Notes under the pieces: model-generated
Seen by the model: the letters and a program-made list of their open reading frames with translations, nothing else
Told to the model about the DNA's origin: nothing
The model's database searches: none
Source: Candidatus Peribacteraceae bacterium
GTDB taxonomy: Bacteria > Patescibacteriota > Gracilibacteria > Peribacterales > Peribacteraceae
NCBI GenBank assembly: GCA_028703445.1
Contig: JAQVMW010000006.1
Location: 29,702 to 93,701 of the forward strand
Length of the DNA: 64,000 nt
Reading direction: 5' to 3'
Made by a program: the position numbers and the translations under genes
Part shown: positions 33,394 through 41,986 of the stretch, in pieces
How the letters are laid out: every line of letters starts with the position of its first letter
Numbering within the stretch: position 1 is the first letter of the stretch

Positions 33394-33713
33394 TCCACGC
33401 ATTCATCCAACGAAAAACACGCCTTCGGCACATTTTTCCAATTTTAAAATTGTTCTGAGCAGGTGCAAAACACACAGCAAACAAAACCGGATACGGAAAC
33501 AAAAACAGCAAAAAAAATCTATGGAAACCCGACTATGTGGCGGCGACACGGTCGGTCGCGACCGACGTGTCGGCGATAGCGGAGGGGGTCATAGGCGGAG
33601 CGCTTCTCTTTGCTCCTTTCTCTTGTCGCCCTGACAAGAGAAAGGAGAACTATCCATACAAAATAATCTCAGTTCTCACCCTGAAACCTCAAAAAAGGTA
33701 CACTGGTTCTCTC
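33394..33713. repeat. Gene-free stretch with two strong hairpin elements
   Basis: No gene. 33543-33573 holds a 16-bp perfect palindrome GTCGGTCGCGACCGAC extended by CGACAC/GTGTCG, and 33613-33647 holds a perfect 15-bp stem CTCCTTTCTCTTGTC / GACAAGAGAAAGGAG with a 5-nt loop. The dgt frame stays open back through both elements, but the codons there are repeat sequence. Confidence 0.65.
33699..33704 (+). promoter_or_regulatory. -10 box of dgt
   Basis: TACACT ends 9 nt before ATG 33714. Confidence 0.4.
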
Positions 33714-34943
33714 ATGCTTCCCCTGAAAGAACGTCTGCAGCAGGCCAATACCCTCCTCGCCCCGTACGCGGTACCGCATCAGGGAACTCTGGGACGCACA
33801 GTGAAGGAACCGGAGGATGAAACACGATTCCCCTTTCAGCGCGACCGCGACCGCATCATTCACACGCAGGCTTTTCGCAGGTTGAAAGGGAAGACGCAGG
33901 TGTTCGTGGCGGGCGGAAGCGATCACGTACGCACGCGCCTGACGCACACCATGGAGGTGGCGCAGATCAGTCGTGATATCGCGCGAACACTCGGCCTCAA
34001 CGAAGATCTGGCGGAGTGCATCGCGCTGGCACACGACCTGGGGCACCCGCCCTTCGGCCACGCGGGAGAGGAGGCGCTGAATGCTTTCATGGAGCAGCAC
34101 GGTGAACATTTCGAACACAATGAGCAGTCGCTCAGGATCGTCACAGTACTTGAGGAGCACTCTAAGCTCACACCAGGACTCAACCTCGATCGGGAAATTT
34201 TGGAAGGACTCCAAAAACATTCCACACCATTCGACACCTCAACAACCACCAATGAAATAATCGCGCGAAGGCAGGCTTTGCCTGCCTGGAGCGCATCCTC
34301 TCAGGGAAAGGATGGCTCATGGAAGGAAAACCTGCGGTTTTCCTTCCATGCCTTACTGGAAGCGCAAGTGGTCAATCTGGCCGACGAGATCGCCTACACC
34401 GCACACGACTGCGATGACGGCATCGGATCACAGATGTTCGCCTTCGCGGAAATCACGGCGATCCCGCTCGCGAAGAAAGCGGCCGATCGAGCCGCCGCAC
34501 GCGGCACGAAGCTTCGCGGAGCACTCATCCACCTGCTCGTAAGCGACCTGTATGCAGCCACCGAACAGGAACTCGACACGCATGCCATCCGGACACTCAG
34601 GGAAGTCGCCGCTGTTCCCGGGCCCCTCGTGCGGTTCTCGCCCGCGATGGATCTGGATCTTCAAGCCCTCCATGATTTCCTCTGGCAGCGTCTCTACCTG
34701 CACCCTCACGTACTGGCGTGCAACGCCTATGGGCAATCCATCGTGACCGCTCTGTGTCGACAGTACGCCAGTCATCCATCGGACAAGATTCTCGCTCTCA
34801 TGCAGAAAAACTCGAGCCTCCTGCCTGAAGCCGTCAAAGACTACGTCTCGGGCATGACGGATGCTTTCGCGCTGAAACAGGCACAGGAGCTCAAGCTCAC
34901 TGCTGCGCTTGGCGCAGCTCCGGCCGCGCCGGAAGAACCGTGA
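33714..34943 (+). CDS. dgt: Deoxyguanosinetriphosphate triphosphohydrolase-like protein
   Basis: 409 residues of the HD-superfamily dNTPase family, controlling dNTP pools. Metal ligands: H78 in 'LTHTMEV', H107-D108 in 'AHDLGHPPFGHAGE', and D224 in 'NLADEIAY'. Residues about 184-215 are an extra segment encoded by palindromic repeats (34270-34350) just before 'EAQVVNLADEIAY', where relatives usually have only a short turn. The catalytic residues are untouched, so the enzyme is probably active. The 3' end overlaps the convergent M23 gene by 47 bp. Confidence 0.93.
   Translation: MLPLKERLQQANTLLAPYAVPHQGTLGRTVKEPEDETRFPFQRDRDRIIHTQAFRRLKGKTQVFVAGGSDHVRTRLTHTMEVAQISRDIARTLGLNEDLAECIALAHDLGHPPFGHAGEEALNAFMEQHGEHFEHNEQSLRIVTVLEEHSKLTPGLNLDREILEGLQKHSTPFDTSTTTNEIIARRQALPAWSASSQGKDGSWKENLRFSFHALLEAQVVNLADEIAYTAHDCDDGIGSQMFAFAEITAIPLAKKAADRAAARGTKLRGALIHLLVSDLYAATEQELDTHAIRTLREVAAVPGPLVRFSPAMDLDLQALHDFLWQRLYLHPHVLACNAYGQSIVTALCRQYASHPSDKILALMQKNSSLLPEAVKDYVSGMTDAFALKQAQELKLTAALGAAPAAPEEP
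34270..34350. repeat. Palindromic repeats inside dgt
   Basis: GGCAGGC-ttt-GCCTGCC (34270-34286), a weaker ATCC/GGAT pair, and a perfect 15-bp stem CATGGAAGGAAAACC-tgc-GGTTTTCCTTCCATG (34318-34350). The last has the AAACC-tgc-GGTTT core of the gene-end hairpins at 25525 and 42545. All are translated in frame. Confidence 0.75.
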
Positions 34944-35802
34944 GCGGATCTCTGCGCTCGCCATTCATGATCACCTCGAAGTGCAGGTGCGGTCCCGTGG
35001 TCAGCGTTCCCGCGCCGGGCGTGCCCGGCATCCCTCCCGAAGCAGCCAGCACATCGCCCTGACGCACCACTTCGCCCTCGGCAACAAAGAAGGAACTGGC
35101 ATGTCCGTAGAGAGTGACGAATCCCTCGTGCTTCACGATGATGTAGCTGTACCCGAGCCCGTTATCGACGATTGTATCCACCACGCCGTCCGCGGCGCTG
35201 CGGATCGCGGAACCCTGTGGCACGGGGATATCGATGGCTTTGTGGGGGATGCCGAACCGCTGTTCGTAGGATGGATCCAGAAACGTGGCGGAGAGTCCAT
35301 CGTCGGGTTCCACGGGCCAGAGCACGCGCACCACCCCCGGGCTGCCCACGGCGACCGTGGCAGTGAGACCCTCGGCCTCCCACATTTCCTGAAGTGTCTC
35401 TCTGAACTGCTCTTCGGCCGCGCGTTCGTCCGCCAAGAGCGAGAGCAGTTTCTCTTTCGCGACACGAATGGAAACATTGTCGCCGGAATGAGCCGAGGCA
35501 TCCTCCAGAATTTTCAGTCCGTAGCGCAAAATTTCCTCGCGGCGTGCGAGCACCGCCTGTTCGGAACGGATGCGCCGAGCATCATCCTCGGCACTTCGCA
35601 GCGCAAGGATGCGCGCCTGACGGTCCGGCCCCCCTCCGGCTTCGCTGTCCATGACGGATGCAGCATGTGCGGGAGTGACAGAAGCCTGCGACTGCCTGTC
35701 CTGTGGAATGTCCCACGTCATCCACAAACACACCCCTCCCGTTGCGAGCAGCAGGAAGAGAGTTTCGACCGGATGAGGGATGTCTATTTCAACGCGAAGC
35801 AT
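34897..35802 (-). CDS. M23-family peptidase with coiled-coil region
   Basis: 301 residues from ATG 35802: membrane anchor or signal ('VETLFLLLATGGVCLWMTW'), a helical region rich in Arg/Glu (about 60-130), and a C-terminal M23 domain with ligands in 'PHKAIDIP', 'VTLYGH' and 'GPHLHFEV'. The EnvC/NlpD-like layout suggests either active wall cleavage or an amidase activator. An extended -10 (TGcTATAAT) ends 6 nt before the ATG. The 3' end overlaps dgt. Confidence 0.9.
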   Translation of the reverse strand: MLRVEIDIPHPVETLFLLLATGGVCLWMTWDIPQDRQSQASVTPAHAASVMDSEAGGGPDRQARILALRSAEDDARRIRSEQAVLARREEILRYGLKILEDASAHSGDNVSIRVAKEKLLSLLADERAAEEQFRETLQEMWEAEGLTATVAVGSPGVVRVLWPVEPDDGLSATFLDPSYEQRFGIPHKAIDIPVPQGSAIRSAADGVVDTIVDNGLGYSYIIVKHEGFVTLYGHASSFFVAEGEVVRQGDVLAASGGMPGTPGAGTLTTGPHLHFEVIMNGERRDPLTVLPARPELRQAQQ

Positions 35803-35808
35803 CTGAGC

Positions 35809-35814
35809 ATTATA
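35809..35814 (-). promoter_or_regulatory. Extended -10 of the M23 peptidase gene
   Basis: TGcTATAAT on the minus strand, 6 nt before the start codon; matches the consensus perfectly. Confidence 0.6.
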
Positions 35815-35911
35815 GCAAAAATCGCTCTCCTCAGCCATGCTGATCCAGAACAGAAAAATGGAGGACTGCCACCGGGGAAGCCCTCCATTCAGGGTTCGTC
35901 AGACTGTTTGC

Positions 35912-36433
35912 TCACAGATCCTCGTTGGCCCTGTACTCTGCATCAGACATCGATTCGCCGCACTGCTTGGCAGCTTTTTGGAAAGTGCTCCAGGCGGTCT
36001 GGCGTGCATCCTTGTACATCTTTTTTGCAGCCCTCTTGCTCTGAGCGAATGTCGTCCACGCATTCTTGACCGCCGCCTTGCGCTCGGAACTGCCGGTGAT
36101 GGCCCAGGCGTTGTGCAGGGAGGTTTTCTTGGCCTGGAAAGCTGAGATGATGCTGGTCGTGTACGCCGTCACTGCGGAGAGAACAGACGCTTCTCGCGCA
36201 TCGACCGCCGTCTGAATGCATCCAGCAACAATCGGCTGGAGCGTCCTGCGTCTGCCGTGGTTATCTCTGCTGCTATAGGAGCGCGCGGAGGAACTGGAAG
36301 AGGAGGAAACCGACGAAGAGCTCGAGCTCATAGAAGAAGAGGAACTACTGGAGCTGCTGCTGTCTGCAAGAACGAGCACCGGGACGATCAAGCTGCCGAC
36401 AAGTGCAAGAGAGAGAAGACGGTATGTGCGCAT
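35912..36433 (-). CDS. Secreted Ser-rich protein
   Basis: 173 residues from ATG 36433: signal peptide ('LLSLALVGSLIVPVLVLA'), an almost pure poly-Ser stretch of about 30 residues, a short basic patch, then an Ala/Lys-rich helical domain with two Trp repeats ('LHNAWAITG', 'VKNAWTTFAQ', 'ARQTAWSTF'). The three A-W-containing repeats look like a small alpha-helical bundle. No family recognised. The poly-Ser tract probably acts as a flexible spacer across the wall. Confidence 0.75.
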   Translation of the reverse strand: MRTYRLLSLALVGSLIVPVLVLADSSSSSSSSSSMSSSSSSVSSSSSSSARSYSSRDNHGRRRTLQPIVAGCIQTAVDAREASVLSAVTAYTTSIISAFQAKKTSLHNAWAITGSSERKAAVKNAWTTFAQSKRAAKKMYKDARQTAWSTFQKAAKQCGESMSDAEYRANEDL

Positions 36434-36579
36434 AGTAAAAAATGGGGGAAGAACGGTCATCCTACCACGATGGATAGTGAGAAAACTTACTCATTCGGCT
36501 ATTTATCTACACTGGACCAAAGAGAATCGCTTATTTATGCGAAGATTCCCTCTTGACCACGCTCTCCGCTTTTGTGGTT

Positions 36580-37731
36580 CTACTGCCCCTGAATCGCATG
36601 GATATTCTCGAACGCTCCTTCAATGGCCAATCTCAGTGACTCGGAAACCTGCTTTTCACCGGTCGAGAGTACGCGCTGTCGTGCGATGGAAACGTACTGG
36701 TAGTAGCCGGCAATCATGTCCATTTGCGCCTTGAGCAGATTGAGAACGCGCAGAGTGGTGTCATCCGCGAAAAACTTTGTCGCCGAAAGCGAGGCACTGA
36801 AAGCGGCAATGTATTCGTTATACCGGTCGAGGAATTGTGCGTACTCCGAGTCTGATACTGCCATGACCGATGAGGCGGAAGATGATTCGGAATTTGATGA
36901 GGGAACTTGTGCGTTACCAGAAGAGACGGATGAGAACGCCGATGCGGATTGTTGCGTCTGCGAAGAAGACTGCGAAGATAACGAGACAGAGCGAGAAGAT
37001 GCACCGGTCGTCACCGAAGCGACGGATGAAGCGGACGTCGAAGATCTTTCTGGCACCACAGAGGGCAATGGCAGCTGAATCTGCAATGTATCCGGTGCAG
37101 GAGGAAGTGCGGAGATTCCCACATCGCAGTTTGAATAGGTGAGTCCCTGCGTTGCCCGTGCAAGAGTCGCGAGCATTTCCACCTGATTCAGCATGGCATC
37201 GGGACGAACCGTTTCCCGTGCATCATCGCCCCGAAAAACACAGCGACTGGACGCTATATGCAAAGCTTCCGCATACCAAACATCGGAATAGACATCGGAA
37301 AAAACCGGTGCATCCCCCCTTGCCTGCAACGCAAATGCACGAACGAGGAGCGTCGCCGCTTCGGCGCGATTGATTGCCCGTCCGGGAAAAGCAAAACACG
37401 GATGTGTGCCCGCACAATTCCCAACACCGCGCACCCATCCTTGCGCCGCCCCCTCTTCAAAAAGAAAGTAGCGCGGATCATCCGCACGAACATCATCGAA
37501 TGTCACCGATGCAAACGGCCCGTGCACTACTCCCCCTTTCAATCGTAAAAGGAGATCGAGAAACTTCCACCGCGTCGCTGGTGATTGCGGCGCAATGGTA
37601 TCTGCATTGATATATCCGGCATCTTTAAAGAGAGAGAGCAAGGACTCATACCATGCAGGGTCTGCCGCTTTGACAGGGACGATGCATAAGAAAGCGGTCA
37701 AGCAGAAAACTGCGGATATGCGTCGGCTCAT
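36580..37731 (-). CDS. Secreted SLH-like surface protein
   Basis: 383 residues: signal peptide ('ISAVFCLTAFLCIVPVKA'), three N-terminal SLH-like repeats (about 25-205: 'LFKDAGYINADTIAP', 'FEEGAAQGWVRGVGN', 'ALHIASSRCVFRGDD'), a Ser/Thr-rich linker (about 225-300) and a C-terminal helical domain. SLH modules usually bind wall polymers. It follows the same plan as the island's SLH protein but with domains in reverse order. ATG 37731 is preferred; 37743 also possible. Confidence 0.8.
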   Translation of the reverse strand: MSRRISAVFCLTAFLCIVPVKAADPAWYESLLSLFKDAGYINADTIAPQSPATRWKFLDLLLRLKGGVVHGPFASVTFDDVRADDPRYFLFEEGAAQGWVRGVGNCAGTHPCFAFPGRAINRAEAATLLVRAFALQARGDAPVFSDVYSDVWYAEALHIASSRCVFRGDDARETVRPDAMLNQVEMLATLARATQGLTYSNCDVGISALPPAPDTLQIQLPLPSVVPERSSTSASSVASVTTGASSRSVSLSSQSSSQTQQSASAFSSVSSGNAQVPSSNSESSSASSVMAVSDSEYAQFLDRYNEYIAAFSASLSATKFFADDTTLRVLNLLKAQMDMIAGYYQYVSIARQRVLSTGEKQVSESLRLAIEGAFENIHAIQGQ

Positions 37732-37782
37732 GGGAGGCACCATGATAAATCATTCGCCGGCACAGCGGTACCGTGTCTTCTA

Positions 37783-38070
37783 CTACTTCTTCTTCCTGAT
37801 GAGCCAGCGATCCAGACGGTTCACACTCAGTGTCGTCACGCCGCCCGCCACAAGGCCGACGAGCACGGCATCCAGCGAGAGACCGACTTCGAGTATGCTC
37901 AAGAGCGCACCGATGACGAGCGCCGTCGCGGGTTTGCCCCACTCCATCTCTGCAAGCTGCGGGATCTTGAAGAGCGCTTCGCAGATGAAGAAGACGAGTA
38001 CGCAAACCATGAAAAACTCCGGCGTGAAGACTGCCTGCGGCAGTGCCTGGAGCAACGTAGTGATATCCAT
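37783..38070 (-). CDS. Small holin-like membrane protein
   Basis: 95 residues from ATG 38070: two or three hydrophobic segments ('EFFMVCVLVFFICEALF', 'PATALVIGALLSILEVGL', 'DAVLVGLVAGGVTTL') and a basic tail 'NRLDRWLIRKKK'. Size and layout resemble phage holins, which form membrane lesions for lysin release, but no endolysin or phage gene adjoins. It may be a domesticated holin-like protein or an unrelated small membrane protein. Confidence 0.65.
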   Translation of the reverse strand: MDITTLLQALPQAVFTPEFFMVCVLVFFICEALFKIPQLAEMEWGKPATALVIGALLSILEVGLSLDAVLVGLVAGGVTTLSVNRLDRWLIRKKK

Positions 38071-38188
38071 ATAACAGGGGGAAGGAACAGTGGGATACTG
38101 TACCGGAACCCCATGGAATCGGCGAGGGCGGTTTTTTCGGGACACCACTGTCGTTTCATCCAGGGGCTGAGTAAGATAGGGGCGACCT

Positions 38189-38264
38189 AGGCGCGTAGCT
38201 CAGCTGGTAGAGCACAGGTCTCCAAAACCTGGGGTCGTAGGTTCGAGCCCTACCGCGCCTGCCA
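38189..38264 (+). tRNA. tRNA-Trp (anticodon CCA), CCA encoded
   Basis: Full cloverleaf: acceptor AGGCGCG/CGCGCCT, D-arm GCTC...GAGC, anticodon stem CAGGT/ACCTG with loop CTCCAAA (anticodon CCA at 38222-38224), T-arm GTAGG-TTCGAGC-CCTAC, discriminator G and CCA. It ends 2 bp from the topA stop on the other strand. Confidence 0.96.
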
Positions 38265-38266
38265 AC

Positions 38267-40627
38267 TTACTTCTTCTTCCACCCGCCCCACCTTTTGCCG
38301 GGCCCGCGCGCCCGCTTTTTTGCGAGAAGATCGCTCGCTTCTTCCAGCGTCACCGCTTCGGGGGTGAAGCGCTTTGGCAGGGAACAATTGGTTTTGCCAT
38401 CGGTCACATAGGGTCCGTACCGGCCGGTCTTGACCGAGATTTCCGCTCCGGTGATCGGATCATTCCCAAGTGTGCGCAGAGGTTCCGCCGCCTGCGTCTT
38501 GCGCTCCTTGGCAGAGGCGAGATAGGCAACCGCCTGCTCTTTCGTGACCAAAGCCGGGTCGAGTTCCTTGCCAAGAGAAGACGTGGCCTCGCCCCACTTG
38601 ATGTATGGACCGAAGCGTCCCAGATGCACTTCGATGGTCTTGCCGTCTTTTTCGCCGAGCATGCGCGGGAAAGCGAGGAGCGAGAGAGCCTGCGCAAGCG
38701 TGATCGCATCCTTGCCGATGGACTTCGGGATCGACGCGCTCTTGGGCTTGGGAGTGTCTTTGAGTTTCTTGCCGGCTGGCACTTCGATGCGCCCCAGTTG
38801 GATGTACGGACCGAAACGTCCGGTGCGCGCCAAGACTTCGAGCCCCGTTTCGGGATCGATGCCGATCACGCGATCCTTGAGCACGTCGCCCTTCTGCACT
38901 TCTTCAGTCTTGGACTTGATGAGCTTCGCGAACGGCTTGTAGAAGCCTTTCAAAAAGGTGACGGATTTGAGGTCGGCCTCCGCGATATCATCGAGCGACT
39001 GCTCCATCCTGGCCGTGAAGGCGGGATCCACGATATCCGGAAAGTGCTCCGTGAGGAGGTCGGTGACCGTGAAGGCGATGTCTTCAGGAATGAGCTGTTT
39101 GCCTTCCTTCTTGATGTAACCGCGTTGCTGGATGGTGGAAATTGTCGGAGCGTACGTACTCGGGCGACCGATCCCTTCCTCTTCGAGTTTCTTCACGAGA
39201 CTCGCCTCGGTGAAGCGGGGCGGCGGTTTGGTGAAGTGCTGCTCGGGCAGGAGGGATTTGCAGTCGAGTGCCTCGCCCTCCTTGAGCGGCGGAAGCACGT
39301 TCGAACCTTCCTCCTCTTCGGCGGACTGCTGCGATTCCGGCTCGTCGCGACCTTCGAGATACACACGGAGATAACCGTCGAATGCGATGGTTTGGCCGGT
39401 GGCGCGGAATGTGTAGATCCCGGCAGCGATATCGGCACCCACGCGCTTGAGCTGCGCCTCTGCCATCTGCGATGCAATCGCGCGCTCCCAGATGAGGGTA
39501 TAGAGCTTCAATTGCTGTTGATCGAGGACGTCTAAGAGCGATTCGGGCACGCGCTCTATCTCGCTGGGACGGATGGCCTCGTGCGCCTCTTGCGCGCCCT
39601 TGCTCTTCGTCTTGTAGCGACGCGGGGTACTTAAGATGTACTCGCGGCCGTAGTGCTTCTGAATTGTTGCGCGTGCATCCGCAAGCGCCTTGTCGCTCAG
39701 GTTCACCGAGTCGGTACGCATGTAGGTGATCAGACCCACGCTCCCTTCGCCCTTGCCCAAATCCACACCTTCATAGAGCTGCTGCGCAACGATCATGGTC
39801 TGCTTCACCGAGAAGCCGAGCTTGCGTCCGGCCTCCTGCTGGAGCGTGGAAGTGGTGAAGGGGGGAGGAGGCGTCTTCTTCACCTCCTTCTCCTCCAGCG
39901 TCTGAACGGAGTACGAGGCGCCTTTGAGATCGGCGAGCACCTGCGTCGCCTGTGCCTCGCTCACCGGAATATATTTCTTCTTGTCCTTCTGCTTCAGCTC
40001 TGCCGAGAACGGCTGCGCGGCCTCGTTCAAAAGATCCGCTTTGATCGTCCAGTACTCCTCGGCCTTGAATGCTTTGATGGCTCGCTCGCGGTCCACGATG
40101 ATGCGCACCGCGACCGACTGCACGCGTCCGGCGGAGAGACCGCGATAGACTTTCTTCCACAGAAACGGCGAGAGGGTGTAACCGACGAGGCGGTCCAAGA
40201 TCCGGCGCGCGTGCTGTGCATCCACCAGTTTCTCGTCGATTTGGCGCGGATGCGCGACAGCGGCATCGATCGCCTCTTTGGTGATTTCGTGGAAGACAAT
40301 GCGCTTCACCGGTTGCTTCTTCTTGCGTTTGAGAATCTCGACCAGGTGCCAGCCGATGGCTTCCCCTTCGCGGTCTTCGTCAGTCGCGATCCAGAGATCG
40401 TTTGCTCCGTCGAGAGACTTCTGAAGTTTCTTCACCACGGTCGCCTTCTCTTTGGGGATCACGTACTTCGCAGAAAAATCCTCCGTGTCGACCCCGAGTG
40501 TCCCTTCGGGCAAATCGCGCACGTGCCCCATGCTCGCCTCGACATCGAAATCTTTCCCGAGAAAACGCTTGATGGTCTTGGCCTTCGTGGGACTTTCGAC
40601 GATGACGAGATGTGAGGGCATGAACAA
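38267..40627 (-). CDS. topA: DNA topoisomerase I
   Basis: 786 residues of type IA topoisomerase, relaxing negative supercoils. TOPRIM at the N-terminus ('LVIVESPTKAKTI', 'DEDREGE' 83-89), catalytic Tyr302 in 'GLITYMRTDS', and three C-terminal repeats without zinc Cys ('TGRFGPYIQLG', 'LGRFGPYIKWG', 'TGRYGPYVTDG'). Ends in a basic 'GPGKRWGGWKKK' tail. ATG 40618 (third codon) is an alternative start. Confidence 0.97.
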   Translation of the reverse strand: MFMPSHLVIVESPTKAKTIKRFLGKDFDVEASMGHVRDLPEGTLGVDTEDFSAKYVIPKEKATVVKKLQKSLDGANDLWIATDEDREGEAIGWHLVEILKRKKKQPVKRIVFHEITKEAIDAAVAHPRQIDEKLVDAQHARRILDRLVGYTLSPFLWKKVYRGLSAGRVQSVAVRIIVDRERAIKAFKAEEYWTIKADLLNEAAQPFSAELKQKDKKKYIPVSEAQATQVLADLKGASYSVQTLEEKEVKKTPPPPFTTSTLQQEAGRKLGFSVKQTMIVAQQLYEGVDLGKGEGSVGLITYMRTDSVNLSDKALADARATIQKHYGREYILSTPRRYKTKSKGAQEAHEAIRPSEIERVPESLLDVLDQQQLKLYTLIWERAIASQMAEAQLKRVGADIAAGIYTFRATGQTIAFDGYLRVYLEGRDEPESQQSAEEEEGSNVLPPLKEGEALDCKSLLPEQHFTKPPPRFTEASLVKKLEEEGIGRPSTYAPTISTIQQRGYIKKEGKQLIPEDIAFTVTDLLTEHFPDIVDPAFTARMEQSLDDIAEADLKSVTFLKGFYKPFAKLIKSKTEEVQKGDVLKDRVIGIDPETGLEVLARTGRFGPYIQLGRIEVPAGKKLKDTPKPKSASIPKSIGKDAITLAQALSLLAFPRMLGEKDGKTIEVHLGRFGPYIKWGEATSSLGKELDPALVTKEQAVAYLASAKERKTQAAEPLRTLGNDPITGAEISVKTGRYGPYVTDGKTNCSLPKRFTPEAVTLEEASDLLAKKRARGPGKRWGGWKKK

Positions 40628-41036
40628 TCCTGGAATGGAGGAGCATGCAAACTGGAAAGATCAGTGCCTGCCCTGTATCGGAGCGTAGCGACTGGTACAG
40701 GGCGAAAGACTAGTGGTGAATGTGAGCGGGTGTCAAAGAGAAAGCCATGTCCATGATCTTTTGCAGCTGGGATTCGCGAATCTTAAGCTACACCCATCGC
40801 AACGACTTCATGACTCTGGCTCACAGAAAAAAATTGCCACATGTAGAGAAATGTGACTCAATCACCAGAAAAATCCCTTCGAGCTGACTACCTTTGGTGC
40901 TCAAAAGAATTGGCTTACGCAAGCCATACTGACGAAGTTAAGCGGAAAAACCCGTATCGCTTCGCATCCATGGCTTGCCTAAGCCATTCCTCTCCGTACA
41001 CTGAGGGTTGATTTACTTCTCCTTCCCCCATCCGTT
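40628..41036. promoter_or_regulatory. topA-HU intergenic region with twin inverted repeats
   Basis: 409 bp without a gene. Two near-identical inverted repeats, TGGCTT-acgc-AAGCCA (40911-40926) and ATGGCTT-gcct-AAGCCAT (40970-40987), lie exactly 60 bp apart upstream of the HU gene and could be operators. GCCCTGTA...TACAGGGC (about 40663-40700) is a hairpin nearer topA. A TACACT near 40995 may be the HU -10. Confidence 0.45.
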
Positions 41037-41312
41037 ATGTCCAAGCAGGATCTCATCAACGCGATCGCGGATGCAGCAGGCATCACCAAGCGTGCCGCTG
41101 CCTCGTCGCTCGATTCCCTGATCACGCTCGTCACCAAGGAGCTCAAGCGCGGCAACCACGTGACGATCACGGGCTTCGGAACCTTCAAGGTTTCCAAGCG
41201 TGCCGCCCGCATGGGCGTGAACCCGAGGAACCCCACGCAGAGGATTTCCATCCCCGCGATGAAGGTCCCGTCCTTCAAGGCCGGCAAGACCCTCAAGGAC
41301 GCCGTCCGATAA
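41037..41312 (+). CDS. HU-family DNA-binding protein
   Basis: 91 residues with the HU/IHF fold: 'MSKQDLINAIADAAGITKRA', 'VTITGFGTFKVSKRAARMG' and 'NPRNPTQRISIPA' with the conserved Pro at the beta-arm tip. Binds and bends DNA as a nucleoid protein. Single gene with its own terminator; unusually long upstream region. Confidence 0.96.
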   Translation: MSKQDLINAIADAAGITKRAAASSLDSLITLVTKELKRGNHVTITGFGTFKVSKRAARMGVNPRNPTQRISIPAMKVPSFKAGKTLKDAVR

Positions 41313-41336
41313 TAGCGAATTTGGTTTGTAACGAGA

Positions 41337-41361
41337 GAGCCTCCGTAAGGAGGCTCTTTTG
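41337..41361 (+). terminator. Intrinsic terminator of the HU gene
   Basis: GAGCCTCC-gtaa-GGAGGCTC followed by TTTTG: a perfect 8-bp stem and T-run. Confidence 0.85.
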
Positions 41362-41670
41362 TCAGTCGAAACTCGGATGCTCATCCACCATGACTTTCAC
41401 AAACTGTAAGCGGAAGGCTCCACATTGACCATGAATCGGACATGGTGTGTGAGGAAGCTCTTTGCAATGATGATTCTTTTCTTCTTGCATCTGATCACAG
41501 CCTGTAAGAAACGCCTGTGCCCCATCAAATACCAATTTTGTCGCCGAGGCGCGGAACCCCATACCTTCACGCTGGAAACGGGGGCACCGCGAAACAATCT
41601 CGTTTGATAAGAGAGACGAGACAGGAACTTTCTGCCCTTCGGGAAACGCTGGGAATGGGGGCTTTTCCAT
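41362..41670 (-). CDS. Hypothetical protein, about 102 residues
   Basis: From ATG 41670: 'MEKPPFPAFPEGQKVPVSSL' and a C-terminal Cys/His-rich part ('NHHCKELPHTPCPIHGQCG') that could bind a metal. No family recognised. TACATT ends 9 nt before this ATG, supporting it over the frame opening at 41784. It is convergent with HU, its stop touching the HU terminator. Confidence 0.55.
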   Translation of the reverse strand: MEKPPFPAFPEGQKVPVSSLLSNEIVSRCPRFQREGMGFRASATKLVFDGAQAFLTGCDQMQEEKNHHCKELPHTPCPIHGQCGAFRLQFVKVMVDEHPSFD

Positions 41671-41784
41671 GGGGGAGGGAATGTAGGACTGCCCTCTGCT
41701 GCTGTAAAGAAGAGAGGAAGGCTTTCTTGGGGGGATGAATAAATAATCGCGGCGAAGCGGTGGGTGGCTTAAGACGGGCACCAT

Positions 41785-41986
41785 CGCTGGAGCCGCACCA
41801 CTAAAGGGAAAAGAGAGCCCATGACCCGTTCGATAAGCTCAGGGTCACCCCAATTCATCAAAGAAGCATTATCAATTGGTCACCACGAGCGCAGTCGAGG
41901 GGTGAGAGAAAAACCGCCGAAGGCCATGAGCGGAGCCGAAGGGTAGGTTTGTCTCTCATGCCTGCATCCGCTATCCTCCGCTTCCG
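41785..41986. repeat. Cluster of dispersed hairpin repeats upstream of jag
   Basis: No gene. TGACCC...GGGTCA around GTTCGATAAGCTCA (41822-41848), a CACGAGCGCAGTCGAGGGGTG element (41882-41904), and a large hairpin TGAGAGA-a-AAACC ... GGTTT-g-TCTCTCA (41903-41958). The last shares stem and mismatch position with the terminator-like element at 25525. A TATCCT 9 nt before the jag ATG may be its -10. Confidence 0.65.

Noticed and set aside
33537..33713. N-terminal extension of dgt from GTG 33537
   Set aside because: The extra 59 codons are two hairpin repeats; the family N-terminus and a -10 box fit ATG 33714.
39653..40615. 320-codon frame opposite topA
   Set aside because: Antisense to topA; composition of a complementary-strand shadow and no recognisable motif.
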